Assembly: GCA_007845355.1 (NCBI GenBank)
Contig: SDRQ01000002.1
Coordinates: 1-64,000, forward strand
DNA from: TM7 phylum sp. oral taxon 352
GTDB lineage: Bacteria > Patescibacteriota > Saccharimonadia > Saccharimonadales > Saccharimonadaceae
Length of the DNA: 64,000 nt
Direction of reading: 5' to 3'
Part shown: piece by piece, positions 8,125 to 15,862 of the stretch
How positions within the stretch are numbered: the stretch's first letter is position 1
Layout: the number at the start of each line of letters is the position of its first letter
The notes under the pieces: generated by a model
The model's database searches: none
Seen by the model: the letters and a program-made list of their open reading frames with translations, nothing else
Told to the model about the DNA's origin: nothing
Made by a program: the position numbers and the translations under genes

Positions 8125-9284
8125 TTTCGCCTACCCTGCCTTCGCACTGTAGTAAGAATAATCTTCGCCATATCTTTAGCCGCGTTTGGCTTGGCAAATT
8201 TACCGAAGTTATCACCCAGACCTTTAAGAATTTTCTGAGATTTTAACACGCCAATTATTTTTCGTGCCAATATTTGACTATCCTTATCCAACTCGTCTTC
8301 GGAAACTATCAACGCCGCCAATGCGTCCTGGTAAACTTTAGCGTTTTTCAATTGATGCCCGCCCGTCAAATGACCATTTGGGATGATGATTGTCGGTTTA
8401 TGTAGCGCCGCCAATTCCAGAAGAGTAGTCGCCCCTGCCCTGGTCACGACTATATCCGCCGCCGCCAAAACTTCCGCCATTCCGTTGTGAACAAACGCCT
8501 GCAATCGCCAGCCCTCTCGTTCGTCGGTTTGCTTGAGAATTTCTTCATATTGCTGATTTCCCGATATCAAAAATACCGAAGCCTCAGAAAGCAGGTTTTC
8601 CCTAATTGCTACAATCGCGGAATTAATTCGGCCAGCTCCGAGTCCACCGCCAGTAATAACAACTAGCGGTTTATTGACATTAAAGCCTAATTTTTCCTTC
8701 AATTCTTTCCTCTCAGCCTCAGAATATGGATGAAATTCTGGCGCAACTGGAATGCCAACATATGAAGCTTTTTCTGGTGGATAATTGTAATATTCAAGCG
8801 GCGCGCCCGTGCCAATAGCTTTTGCGAAAGGACTCAGTAAGCGATTCGTCAAACCTGGATGCGTGTCAGAATCATGCAAAACCAACGGAATTCTTAATAG
8901 CCGAGCCGCATAGCCAACCGGCAAACAAACATATCCGCCCTTAATGAAAATAACGTCTGGACGCCACTTCATAAGCTTAAATAAACTCTGGAAAAATCCA
9001 ACTATCACCTTAAAACCGTCGCGCAAATTTGGAAATAAAATTGACGGCTGTAGATGAAGCGAGACGCTTTTTCCGTGATATCGACGCAATTTTCCAGCAA
9101 TAATCAAATCGACCGGAATGCTTTCATCGAACTTAGCAAAAATCCCGCGTGCGCTGGCGCCAAATTTTTTATCGCACCAAAAACGAAGCTCGTGATCACC
9201 AGTTTTCTGTAATTCTCTAAATACGGCTACCACTGGCGTAACGTGTCCGCCTGAGCCGCCGCCGACCGCTAAGATCTTGGCCAC
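8121..9284 (-). CDS. murG: MurG, UDP-GlcNAc transferase (lipid II synthesis)
   Basis: Adds GlcNAc to lipid I on the inner membrane face, giving lipid II. The N-terminal glycine-rich GGGSGGHVTP and the C-terminal donor-site region (TRAGATTLLELAALHKPTIIIP) are clear. Two GTG codons compete: at 9290 the Shine-Dalgarno AGGAGG (9291-9296) touches the start, while at 9284 it is 6 nt away. The latter is therefore chosen. The gene starts inside the 3' end of ftsW and overlaps it by 68 bp. Confidence 0.96.
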   Translation of the reverse strand: MAKILAVGGGSGGHVTPVVAVFRELQKTGDHELRFWCDKKFGASARGIFAKFDESIPVDLIIAGKLRRYHGKSVSLHLQPSILFPNLRDGFKVIVGFFQSLFKLMKWRPDVIFIKGGYVCLPVGYAARLLRIPLVLHDSDTHPGLTNRLLSPFAKAIGTGAPLEYYNYPPEKASYVGIPVAPEFHPYSEAERKELKEKLGFNVNKPLVVITGGGLGAGRINSAIVAIRENLLSEASVFLISGNQQYEEILKQTDEREGWRLQAFVHNGMAEVLAAADIVVTRAGATTLLELAALHKPTIIIPNGHLTGGHQLKNAKVYQDALAALIVSEDELDKDSQILARKIIGVLKSQKILKGLGDNFGKFAKPNAAKDMAKIILTTVRRQGRRK

Positions 9285-10509
9285 TTTCACCCTCCTCTAA
9301 TGCTTTATGTGACGTATATTTGGAAATTTGGAAAACTAAACCGAGCGCTGCCGCGATAAACAACATACTTGTACCGCCGTAACTTAATAATGGTAGTGGA
9401 ATTCCCGTAAGCGGCGCTAATCCTGTCATTGCGGCAATATTCAATATCACGTGAGAAGCAATCCAGCCAAAAATTCCCACCACAATTAGCCGCAACGTTA
9501 CATTCGGAAGCCTCGCAGCTACGTGCAAAATCGACAATAATAATGCTGTAAATAACGCCAATATAGCCATTAAGCCGACAAAGCCAAACGTTTCTCCCAT
9601 GACAGCAAAAATTGAGTCGTTGGTCGCCTCTGGAAGATATCCTGTAGCCTGAACACTCTTACCAATTCCAAGCCCCAGAAGCCCGCCAGAACCAATCGCA
9701 ATCCTGGCCTGCTGAATGTGATAATTCTTGTTCTCCTGACTGCTCGTCCCTTTGTGACTATCGCCCTGAATAAATGTCATCACACGCTCAATTCGGTGTG
9801 GCGACGTAAAAATCATCACCAAACCACAAAGTGCAACAATCGCCAGAATCTTCTTAAAAATCTTCCAATCAATTCCAGCCACTAAAATCATTGATAAGAT
9901 AATCGCTATCAACGAAATTCCCGTTCCCAAGTCTTTTTGTAAAAACACAATCATCAGCAGCGACAAGCCGGAAATAATGCCCAGCGGAATGATAGTTTCT
10001 TGGATGTCGTTCAATTTTCCCTGTTGCGAGCGACGCCCTAAAAATCCCGCCAAAAACAATAGCACGCCATATTTGAGCAATTCTGACGGCTGAAAGCTAC
10101 CTAATCCTCCCAGATAAAACCATCGATACGCACCGTTAGTTTCTTGCGCAAACGACAAATGAAGTACTGCACCTGAGAGAAATAGTAAAATACATAGCGC
10201 AAATCCAGCGTAGAGAATGTATTTTGATCTCTCACCCGTAAACCATTTGTACGGCGTAAAATAAAACGCAGAAAAAGCCACGATAGCAATAAACACACTC
10301 GTCAGCTGCTTGCCAAAGAAATACGTATCGCTATAATTCGTGCCGTAAGCATAATTCATCACGTTAGCGCGCTGCGGTCCCAACGCATACATAACAATCA
10401 GCCCAAGTAGTAGCAAAAGCCCCATATAAAGCACAATCTGGTACATCGGCCGATGGCTTCGAACCGGCTGAGCGATAGATTGACGATTTTTGGCGACCGA
10501 ATTACGCAA
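9217..10509 (-). CDS. ftsW: FtsW, SEDS-family peptidoglycan glycosyltransferase
   Basis: Polytopic membrane glycosyltransferase that polymerises lipid II at the division site with a class B PBP. About ten hydrophobic segments are seen, with the SEDS signatures FQPSELLKYG and the C-terminal PLPLLSYGGTSM. The start is TTG at 10509, preceded by GGAGGT five bases upstream and overlapping the mraY stop by 8 bp. The hydrophilic tail (residues about 400-430, Arg-rich) lies in the overlap with murG. RodA is the alternative SEDS paralogue; location in the dcw cluster favours FtsW. Confidence 0.93.
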   Translation of the reverse strand: MRNSVAKNRQSIAQPVRSHRPMYQIVLYMGLLLLLGLIVMYALGPQRANVMNYAYGTNYSDTYFFGKQLTSVFIAIVAFSAFYFTPYKWFTGERSKYILYAGFALCILLFLSGAVLHLSFAQETNGAYRWFYLGGLGSFQPSELLKYGVLLFLAGFLGRRSQQGKLNDIQETIIPLGIISGLSLLMIVFLQKDLGTGISLIAIILSMILVAGIDWKIFKKILAIVALCGLVMIFTSPHRIERVMTFIQGDSHKGTSSQENKNYHIQQARIAIGSGGLLGLGIGKSVQATGYLPEATNDSIFAVMGETFGFVGLMAILALFTALLLSILHVAARLPNVTLRLIVVGIFGWIASHVILNIAAMTGLAPLTGIPLPLLSYGGTSMLFIAAALGLVFQISKYTSHKALEEGESGQDLSGRRRLRRTRYASGSRI

Positions 10510-11539
10510 TATGACCTCCAGCGAGCGCCAGCATCACGCCGATAAACGCCATCACGCAGCCAATAACCCAAAAGCGCATCGTCACTTTAGTTTCTGGCCA
10601 ACCAATCGCTTCCAAGTGATGATGAATCGGCGCAGATAAAAATATCTTTCTCTTGAACAATTTTTTACTTAGGATTTGAGTTAAGCTAGATCCAGCCTCA
10701 ATTACAAATAGCAAGCCAATCACAGGAAGTAGAAGTAGAGAGTCGGTCAACATTGCCACAACGCCCAAACACGCGCCATAAGCAAAACTTCCAACGTCAC
10801 CCATAAAGAATCGAGCGGGATAAATATTGAACCACAAATAGCTCAAGAGCACTCCGACAACCGTAAAGCAGAATCCCGCCAATATAACATGTTGTTGCAA
10901 TAAGGCAATCACACCAAACGCCCCAAAGCTAATACTGAGCAGCCCACCCGCCAGTCCGTCCATTCCGTCAGAAATATTAACAGCGTTACCAGTAGCCACC
11001 ACCGCAAATGCAAACAAAGGAACTATCAACCAACCAATATTCACCTCGCCCACAAACGGAACGTGAAAACTCGCCACGCCCAGTTTGGCAAAGAAAAACC
11101 AACCAAGCACCACGCCAATCAACGTAATCAGCGCAAACTTCACTGGACTACGAAGTCCAGCCGCGCCACCGCCCAAACCACGCAGATTGATGATATCGTC
11201 AATTAGCCCAACAATTCCGCCACCAACCAACGCCGCCAGAGGAAGCCAGGTCTGTGCTCGGTCTAAATTGAAGAAAATTGTCACCACAAAGATTGAAATT
11301 ACACCAATCGCTCCAGCCATCGTCGGGATGTTTCGCCGCAATTTTGCCGCTTGGAATTTGGCGAAAATCTTCAGCTTTTTCCCATCAGTGCTTTCCAACC
11401 TTTGGCGTTTCCAGAAGCGATATCGATAAGCGAAAAACGTATAAATTGGCGTTAAAAACATCGCTAGTAAAAACGCGCCGACGCTCAGTAAAAACACGTG
11501 CGTCAATTCATTGGTCATTGTTTGTAAAGCTATTCCCAT
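10502..11539 (-). CDS. mraY: MraY, phospho-MurNAc-pentapeptide translocase (lipid I synthesis)
   Basis: Transfers phospho-MurNAc-pentapeptide to undecaprenyl phosphate, forming lipid I. The Asp pair GLIDDIINLR (D114, D115), the loop NAVNISDGMDGLAGG (185-199), MGDVGSFAYG and the cytoplasmic PIHHHLEAIGWPE motif are all present. About ten membrane segments, 345 aa, typical. GGA lies 6 nt before the ATG, within the end of the PBP gene. The stop of the PBP gene is 2 bp upstream. Confidence 0.97.
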   Translation of the reverse strand: MGIALQTMTNELTHVFLLSVGAFLLAMFLTPIYTFFAYRYRFWKRQRLESTDGKKLKIFAKFQAAKLRRNIPTMAGAIGVISIFVVTIFFNLDRAQTWLPLAALVGGGIVGLIDDIINLRGLGGGAAGLRSPVKFALITLIGVVLGWFFFAKLGVASFHVPFVGEVNIGWLIVPLFAFAVVATGNAVNISDGMDGLAGGLLSISFGAFGVIALLQQHVILAGFCFTVVGVLLSYLWFNIYPARFFMGDVGSFAYGACLGVVAMLTDSLLLLPVIGLLFVIEAGSSLTQILSKKLFKRKIFLSAPIHHHLEAIGWPETKVTMRFWVIGCVMAFIGVMLALAGGHIA

Positions 11540-11541
11540 AT

Positions 11542-13287
11542 TTATTCCTTTGGTGCTATTTTCATATAATCAATCATCCAATTGGATATATCCGTAAAAA
11601 TTGGTCCGGCATGAAGATTTCCCTGTAGGTTAATCCCTTTTCCCGGAGCCGCTACACGTACCATTATGACATATTCGGCGCCATTTTTTCCACCGCCATA
11701 ACCAATATATGTAGCAATCGTTTCCTTTTGAGTGTAAGCGCCATTAACCACCGCTTCAGAAGTACCAGTTTTTCCACCAATTTCATAGCCAGATTTGTCA
11801 CTCTTTGACAAAAATGATGATCTACGTGCTGTCGTTAACATCGTTCGCATCTGCGATGACGTGCCGCCACTTACGGTTTGGCGAATAACTTTATTTTCCG
11901 ACGATTTCAGATTGCCAGATTCGTCAATTGTACCAACGAGAATGGTTGGCTTGTAATATTGACCGCCGTTAACTAGCGACGAAAATCCAGCCGCGACTTG
12001 AACCATAGTCAAGTTCATACTCTGCCCGTAAGTCATGGCTGAATAGCGAACCTCATTTCCCTCAACGCTATCCGGCGGGTAAATATAGCCCGAAGCCTCG
12101 CCCAGCTCAATTCCAGTTTTAGCGCCAAAACCAAATTTATCGTGATAATATTCATACAAAGTCTGGCGAGCCGGCAAATTAATCTGCGAACCATTTCCTA
12201 ATTTTCGAATCGCGGTAATCGTGCCGACGTTGAGCGAATTGTTAAACGCACCTTGAATCGTCATCGTGCCACCCAAACCTCTCAAGACATTACACATCGT
12301 GCGGTCAGCGACTTTAATACAATCGGTATTATTATACGTGCTGGACGGAGTAATAACGCCCTTGTCAATTGCCGTAGCGAAACTAAAAGACTTGATAATC
12401 GATCCCGGCTCAAATGGCACCATCGACGCGCTATCCACAAATACCGACCCGTTTTTCTGCTTGGCAAAATCCGCTGGATTATAAGTCGGATAATTCGCCA
12501 TTGCCAAAACCTGACCGTTTTTCGGATTCATAACAATCACACTTCCCTCGGTGGCGCCAGCCGCTTCAATTCCCTTTTTCAGTGCCAATTCAGTCTGATT
12601 CTGAATATTCCTATCCACCGTCAGCGCCAAATTGTCGCCAGATTTCGCCTCGATTCGCATATTATTTTTTCCAACCGTCAAAGGTATATTCCTCACGTCA
12701 GTTACAGATTGTAATAGCCCGTCCCGACCCTTAAGTTGCTTATTCAAAGAGCCTTCGACGCCATATTGACCTTCGCCAGCCGCATTTACAAATCCAAGCA
12801 CGTGCACACCCAGTTCGCCCTCAGGATAATTTCGAATAGAACTTTGCTGATACAACACGCCCGCAAAGTTTTTCTTTTTCAATTTTTCCGCTTGAGTTCT
12901 GGTAATATTCTTCGCCAAAACTTCATAACGCGACTTTTTATTATTGAGCCGTTCAGATACATTTTCCGTCATTTCGCCGCCAGCAATTTCCCTCAAACTA
13001 TCAACAAGCTGATTCCGCTCTTTATCGTCAATTGACTGCGGGTCCGCAATCACCGTATAAACCGCCTGATTAAGCACCACAGGAACTGGCGTTTTCCCGT
13101 CCATCATGTAAATTTTCCCGCGCTCCGCAGGAATGATAAATTGACGCTGCTGACTCGCTCGCGCTAATTCCGTATATTTGCCATATTGCAAAACCTGCAA
13201 TTGAAATAATCGCAACACAAAAGCCGCCATCACTACTAGTAAAGCGATGGCCAGCCAACCAGTTCTTGAACGAATAAGCCGCTGCAT
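11542..13287 (-). CDS. ftsI: Class B penicillin-binding protein (FtsI/PBP2-like transpeptidase)
   Basis: Septal peptidoglycan transpeptidase. One N-terminal membrane anchor (residues about 11-28), a PBP dimerisation domain (about 50-200, with RGKIY) and a transpeptidase domain with all three active-site motifs: S296-I-I-K299, S351-L-N353 and K506-T-G. There are no C-terminal PASTA domains. An extended -10 TGATATAAT (13300-13308) overlaps the end of the upstream ftsL-like gene, 12 nt before this ATG, so an internal promoter is likely besides read-through. Confidence 0.95.
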   Translation of the reverse strand: MQRLIRSRTGWLAIALLVVMAAFVLRLFQLQVLQYGKYTELARASQQRQFIIPAERGKIYMMDGKTPVPVVLNQAVYTVIADPQSIDDKERNQLVDSLREIAGGEMTENVSERLNNKKSRYEVLAKNITRTQAEKLKKKNFAGVLYQQSSIRNYPEGELGVHVLGFVNAAGEGQYGVEGSLNKQLKGRDGLLQSVTDVRNIPLTVGKNNMRIEAKSGDNLALTVDRNIQNQTELALKKGIEAAGATEGSVIVMNPKNGQVLAMANYPTYNPADFAKQKNGSVFVDSASMVPFEPGSIIKSFSFATAIDKGVITPSSTYNNTDCIKVADRTMCNVLRGLGGTMTIQGAFNNSLNVGTITAIRKLGNGSQINLPARQTLYEYYHDKFGFGAKTGIELGEASGYIYPPDSVEGNEVRYSAMTYGQSMNLTMVQVAAGFSSLVNGGQYYKPTILVGTIDESGNLKSSENKVIRQTVSGGTSSQMRTMLTTARRSSFLSKSDKSGYEIGGKTGTSEAVVNGAYTQKETIATYIGYGGGKNGAEYVIMVRVAAPGKGINLQGNLHAGPIFTDISNWMIDYMKIAPKE

Positions 13288-13308
13288 ATTGCTTATCCTA
13301 TTATATCA

Positions 13309-13650
13309 CTATTGAGCGTAATGCGTTTCAGTTGTCGTCATAGCTGAAGCGACATTGCTATTCTTCACCTTCTCTAACGCCGTCAGACGAGCATTCTGCA
13401 CTTCCAATTCTGACTTTTTTGCGCTTAGTTCGGTGATTTTTGTATCCAGGCTCTGAGCTTCATAGCCGTAAGCCGTAAGTCTGGTTGCCTGAGTAAGATA
13501 AATCAAGCCCAGTACTGTAATCATCAATGCAACTAGCACTGTATGAGCAACAGGACCAAGTTTGACCTGAGACTGAAAACGTGTAGAATTCTGATTTCGG
13601 CGCAATTGACCGTGCGAGCGTCGTGAAGTAAATGTGGTGGTGGTTGTCAT
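13309..13650 (-). CDS. ftsL: FtsL-like bitopic division protein
   Basis: A 113-aa protein with a basic, Ser/Arg-rich N-tail, one membrane helix (about 34-54) and a heptad-like extracytoplasmic coiled coil (about 62-92, LDTKITELSAKKSELEVQ). This topology and the position between rsmH and the class B PBP fit FtsL, which forms a complex with FtsQ and DivIC/FtsB. FtsL is poorly conserved, so the name rests on context and architecture. Confidence 0.72.
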   Translation of the reverse strand: MTTTTTFTSRRSHGQLRRNQNSTRFQSQVKLGPVAHTVLVALMITVLGLIYLTQATRLTAYGYEAQSLDTKITELSAKKSELEVQNARLTALEKVKNSNVASAMTTTETHYAQ

Positions 13651-13691
13651 TTGTCTCTATCTTTTATGTTTATATTTGTGTTTAGCATAAC

Positions 13692-13724
13692 AAACCAGCC
13701 CGCCCGTTAAAGACAGGCTGGTTT
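13692..13724. other. Hairpin between micro-ORF and ftsL
   Basis: AAACCAGCC (13692-13700) pairs with GGCTGGTTT (13716-13724), a 9-bp perfect stem with a 15-nt loop. On the minus strand it lies after the micro-ORF stop and before ftsL. The following bases (TGTTATG) are not a good U tract, so it may be a weak or partial terminator or an mRNA stability element. Confidence 0.5.
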
Positions 13725-13755
13725 CTCTAAGGTATATTCCGGAATACGCTTTAGT

Positions 13756-13827
13756 TTAGCCGCGGCGTACTGAAACAGCCTCTGCCTTGTCCGTATTCTG
13801 GAATTCTACTTTGATGTGGATTGGCAT
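13756..13827 (-). CDS. Putative 23-aa small protein in the dcw cluster
   Basis: A short frame begins MPIHIKVEFQ and ends AVSVRRG. It is preceded by AAGGAGG (about 13833-13839) at good spacing to the ATG, one of the strongest Shine-Dalgarno sites in the window. It starts 21 bp after the rsmH stop on the same strand and is followed by a palindromic TTCCGGAA (about 13738-13745) and the 9-bp hairpin at 13692-13724. It could be a real micro-protein or a leader peptide for the downstream ftsL/PBP genes. No family is recognised. Confidence 0.5.
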   Translation of the reverse strand: MPIHIKVEFQNTDKAEAVSVRRG

Positions 13828-13848
13828 AATAGCCTCCTTCTTTTTGTT

Positions 13849-14769
13849 TTATTTTTTCACGGCGTATCGAAACTTCGCACTTCGACTACGCGGATTGTGA
13901 ACATCTTCAGTTCCAGACACCGGTTTTTTCTCTGGAACAATCAGCTCAGCCTCATAGCCAGCCGTTGCTTGCTCCGAAAAGTAACGCTTGATCAATCTGT
14001 CTTCCAAGCTATGAAAACTAATTATTCCTACTCGCCCGCCCTTATTAAGTAAGCGTGGCAAAAGTGGCAATAGTTCTTCAATCAGCTTAAGTTCGCGATT
14101 GACTTCAATGCGTAGCGCCTGAAAGGTACGAGTCGCAGGATGATGTTTCATGTTACCGCGACCAACGGTTTGCTTGATCAGATCAGCCAGCTCAGTCGTT
14201 CCCTGAATTGGTCGAGCTTTGACAATTGCCTGCGCAATTCGCCTTGCTCGTCCCAGGCTCTCCTCGCCGTAACGAATAATCAGCCGCGTCAAATCATCAA
14301 CCGAATATGAATTGACAATATCCGCCGCTGTGATTTCCGTCCGATTATCCATCCGCATATCTAGCGGACCGTCAAATCTGAACGAAAAACCTCTCTCTGC
14401 TCTGTCAAGCTGTGGTGACGACACCCCCAAATCAGCCAAAATCACGTCAAACTTACGCCCCTGCTTGACCAAATCTTGCGCTGCACTCACAAAATCTTTG
14501 TGAATTAAAGTTACGCCTTTTTCAGCCAAATCGCCCAATGTCTTAATCGCGTTTTCGTCGCGATCTACCAACACTGAGCTCAAGTAATTATCCGTCCTAT
14601 TTAAGAATGCCCTGGCATGGCCGCCATAGCCAGCCGTCAAGTCGAGATACGACTCGCCTTCGACTGGCTGCAGCTTGCTAAGGGTTATCTCCAAAAGTAC
14701 GGGAACATGAATCGGTTCGCTTTCCTGAAGCTTTTCCGACTGTGGTGGATGTTCTTTAATACTCATCAT
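13849..14769 (-). CDS. rsmH: RsmH (MraW), 16S rRNA m4C1402 methyltransferase
   Basis: SAM-dependent N4-methyltransferase acting on C1402 of 16S rRNA. SAM-binding motif LDLTAGYGGHARAF (residues 43-56), RGFSFRFDGPLDMRM and the C-terminal IISFHSLEDRLIKRYF are diagnostic. The N-terminal extension of about 18 residues is not conserved. A -10 TATAAT (14776-14781) lies exactly 6 nt before the first ATG, which suggests a leaderless transcript besides read-through from mraZ, and supports the start at 14769. Confidence 0.97.
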   Translation of the reverse strand: MMSIKEHPPQSEKLQESEPIHVPVLLEITLSKLQPVEGESYLDLTAGYGGHARAFLNRTDNYLSSVLVDRDENAIKTLGDLAEKGVTLIHKDFVSAAQDLVKQGRKFDVILADLGVSSPQLDRAERGFSFRFDGPLDMRMDNRTEITAADIVNSYSVDDLTRLIIRYGEESLGRARRIAQAIVKARPIQGTTELADLIKQTVGRGNMKHHPATRTFQALRIEVNRELKLIEELLPLLPRLLNKGGRVGIISFHSLEDRLIKRYFSEQATAGYEAELIVPEKKPVSGTEDVHNPRSRSAKFRYAVKK

Positions 14770-14775
14770 TATTCC

Positions 14776-14781
14776 ATTATA
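14776..14781 (-). promoter_or_regulatory. -10 box of rsmH, leaderless architecture
   Basis: TATAAT on the minus strand, followed by 6 nt (GGAATA) and ATG. The expected transcription start coincides with the start codon. Confidence 0.6.
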
Positions 14782-14792
14782 CAGAAATAATG

Positions 14793-15027
14793 CTCGAGAT
14801 CACCTAACTGGATATTTAATTCTGGCTTTTTTGTATTTGTGTTTTGTTTGTTTTTGTTGTCTTAGAGTGGAAATTTGTTGATTGTCAGTAACAACCATGT
14901 TTTCCAAAGAGACTTATGTGTGAGGTGGAGTTTTTTTGGGAGGTGTTTGAGGAAGGTGCGTTGCCTTTTTTAATGTGGAGCAAATTGCCACATGCCATTT
15001 TCAAATACCCAGATAGTTGATCTCGAG
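14793..15027. repeat. 235-bp element with 25-nt inverted arms between mraZ and rsmH
   Basis: Arms 14793-14817 and 15003-15027 are complementary at 22 of 25 positions; the outer ten bases (CTCGAGATCA) match perfectly. The 185-nt interior has strongly skewed strands: T/G-rich on +, A/C-rich on minus. On the minus strand it holds a hairpin ATGTGG/CCACAT and several CCTCC-type, anti-Shine-Dalgarno-like runs. No gene fits. No clear target-site duplication flanks it. It may be a structured RNA of the mra leader or a miniature mobile element. Confidence 0.55.
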
Positions 15028-15060
15028 AGGTTTTAATTGTTAAGGTGCTTAGCTAATCTA

Positions 15061-15429
15061 CTATTCCGCATTCTCGGCCGCTATTAGCCGAAAATATTCC
15101 CCTGCTCGCACAGCAACGACTTCTCTGTCAATTCCAGCGTAGTCGAGCAAATGCTGCTCAATCGTCACTCGTCCTTGTTTTTGGTCGAGCGCCGATGCGG
15201 TTTTACCTCGTCGGAATTTAACGTTCAGGTCGGCAACTCGCTCATCCAGAATACTTCCCGTTAGAGCGCTTTCCACTTCCCGATCCCAGATTTGCTGTGG
15301 ATATAAGTGGAGATATTTACCAAACCCGCGAGTTAGCACGACGCCTGATGCAAATTCTGCCCTGAGCTCAGCCGGAATTGTCAAGCGTCGCTTGTCGTCC
15401 AACTTACGCTCAAAGTAATCTGTCTGCAC
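15061..15429 (-). CDS. mraZ: MraZ, transcriptional regulator of the dcw cluster
   Basis: DNA-binding protein with two tandem SpoVT/AbrB-like swapped-hairpin repeats, which usually form a ring and bind GTGG repeats upstream of mraZ. The first repeat is at YFERKLDDKRRLTIPAEL (residues about 5-22) and the second around LDQKQGRVTIEQHLLDYAG. The length (122 aa) is slightly below average. Start is GTG at 15429. Boxes in its own promoter fit autoregulation. Confidence 0.93.
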   Translation of the reverse strand: MQTDYFERKLDDKRRLTIPAELRAEFASGVVLTRGFGKYLHLYPQQIWDREVESALTGSILDERVADLNVKFRRGKTASALDQKQGRVTIEQHLLDYAGIDREVVAVRAGEYFRLIAAENAE

Positions 15430-15510
15430 GTCGTCCTTCCTTCGTGGTAGATTAGTTGTTTTTTGTAGTGGATGTTTGTTTTTTGTTGGTGATTTTCCAT
15501 CAACTTTCGT

Positions 15511-15552
15511 TCCACTGACTCCACTATACTACCCACACCTACCCACTTGCAA
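15511..15552 (-). promoter_or_regulatory. mraZ promoter with four MraZ-type GTGG boxes
   Basis: On the minus strand: -35 TTGCAA (15547-15552), 18-bp spacer, -10 TATAGT (15523-15528). GTGGG or GTGGA boxes lie at 15542-15546, 15532-15536, 15520-15524 and 15511-15515, spaced 10, 12 and 9 bp. Two boxes fill the spacer and one overlaps the -10, so bound MraZ would block RNA polymerase. MraZ is known to bind direct GTGG repeats of about 10-bp period in other bacteria. Confidence 0.75.
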
Positions 15553-15590
15553 GCCCTTTTTATGACTTTTTACCCATTTTTGCATCAAAT

Positions 15591-15619
15591 AAAAACTTTT
15601 CCACATTTTTGTGGAAAAG
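15591..15619 (-). terminator. Rho-independent terminator upstream of mraZ
   Basis: CTTTTCCAC (15596-15604) and GTGGAAAAG (15611-15619) form a 9-bp perfect stem, followed on the minus strand by TTTTTATTT. It insulates the dcw promoter from leftward transcription of the helicase unit. Between 15620 and 15737 nothing else is recognised. Confidence 0.85.
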
Positions 15620-15737
15620 CCTAGTGTTGAGTTGGTGTAAGTCTACGCTATTTAATAGTTTTGGGCAATGGATTAGCACTTAAAGTTATTTCAGACCAAT
15701 CTACAGCTGAAAGGTAAACTAGTATACGCTTTAACAA

Positions 15738-15793
15738 TAAAAAGAACACCGGCGAACCGCTCAAGTAAGGCGATTTAGCTCCGGTGGTTCTTA
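15738..15793 (-). terminator. Terminator of the helicase unit, with large loop
   Basis: AAGAACACCGG (15742-15752) pairs with CCGGTGGTTCTT (15781-15792) with a single bulge. On the minus strand it is followed by TTTTTATTGTT. The 28-nt loop is long. It lies 70 bp after the helicase stop. Confidence 0.7.
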
Positions 15794-15862
15794 GCGGCAG
15801 TATAGTAAATAATCCTCAATAAATCAATAGCGATAAACTCCAGCACTCTATTCAATAAACTA

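Noticed and set aside
14793-15027. RNase P RNA, tmRNA or SRP RNA between mraZ and rsmH
   Set aside because: The element is too short for RNase P or tmRNA and lacks their conserved cores; the SRP tetraloop region is also not seen.
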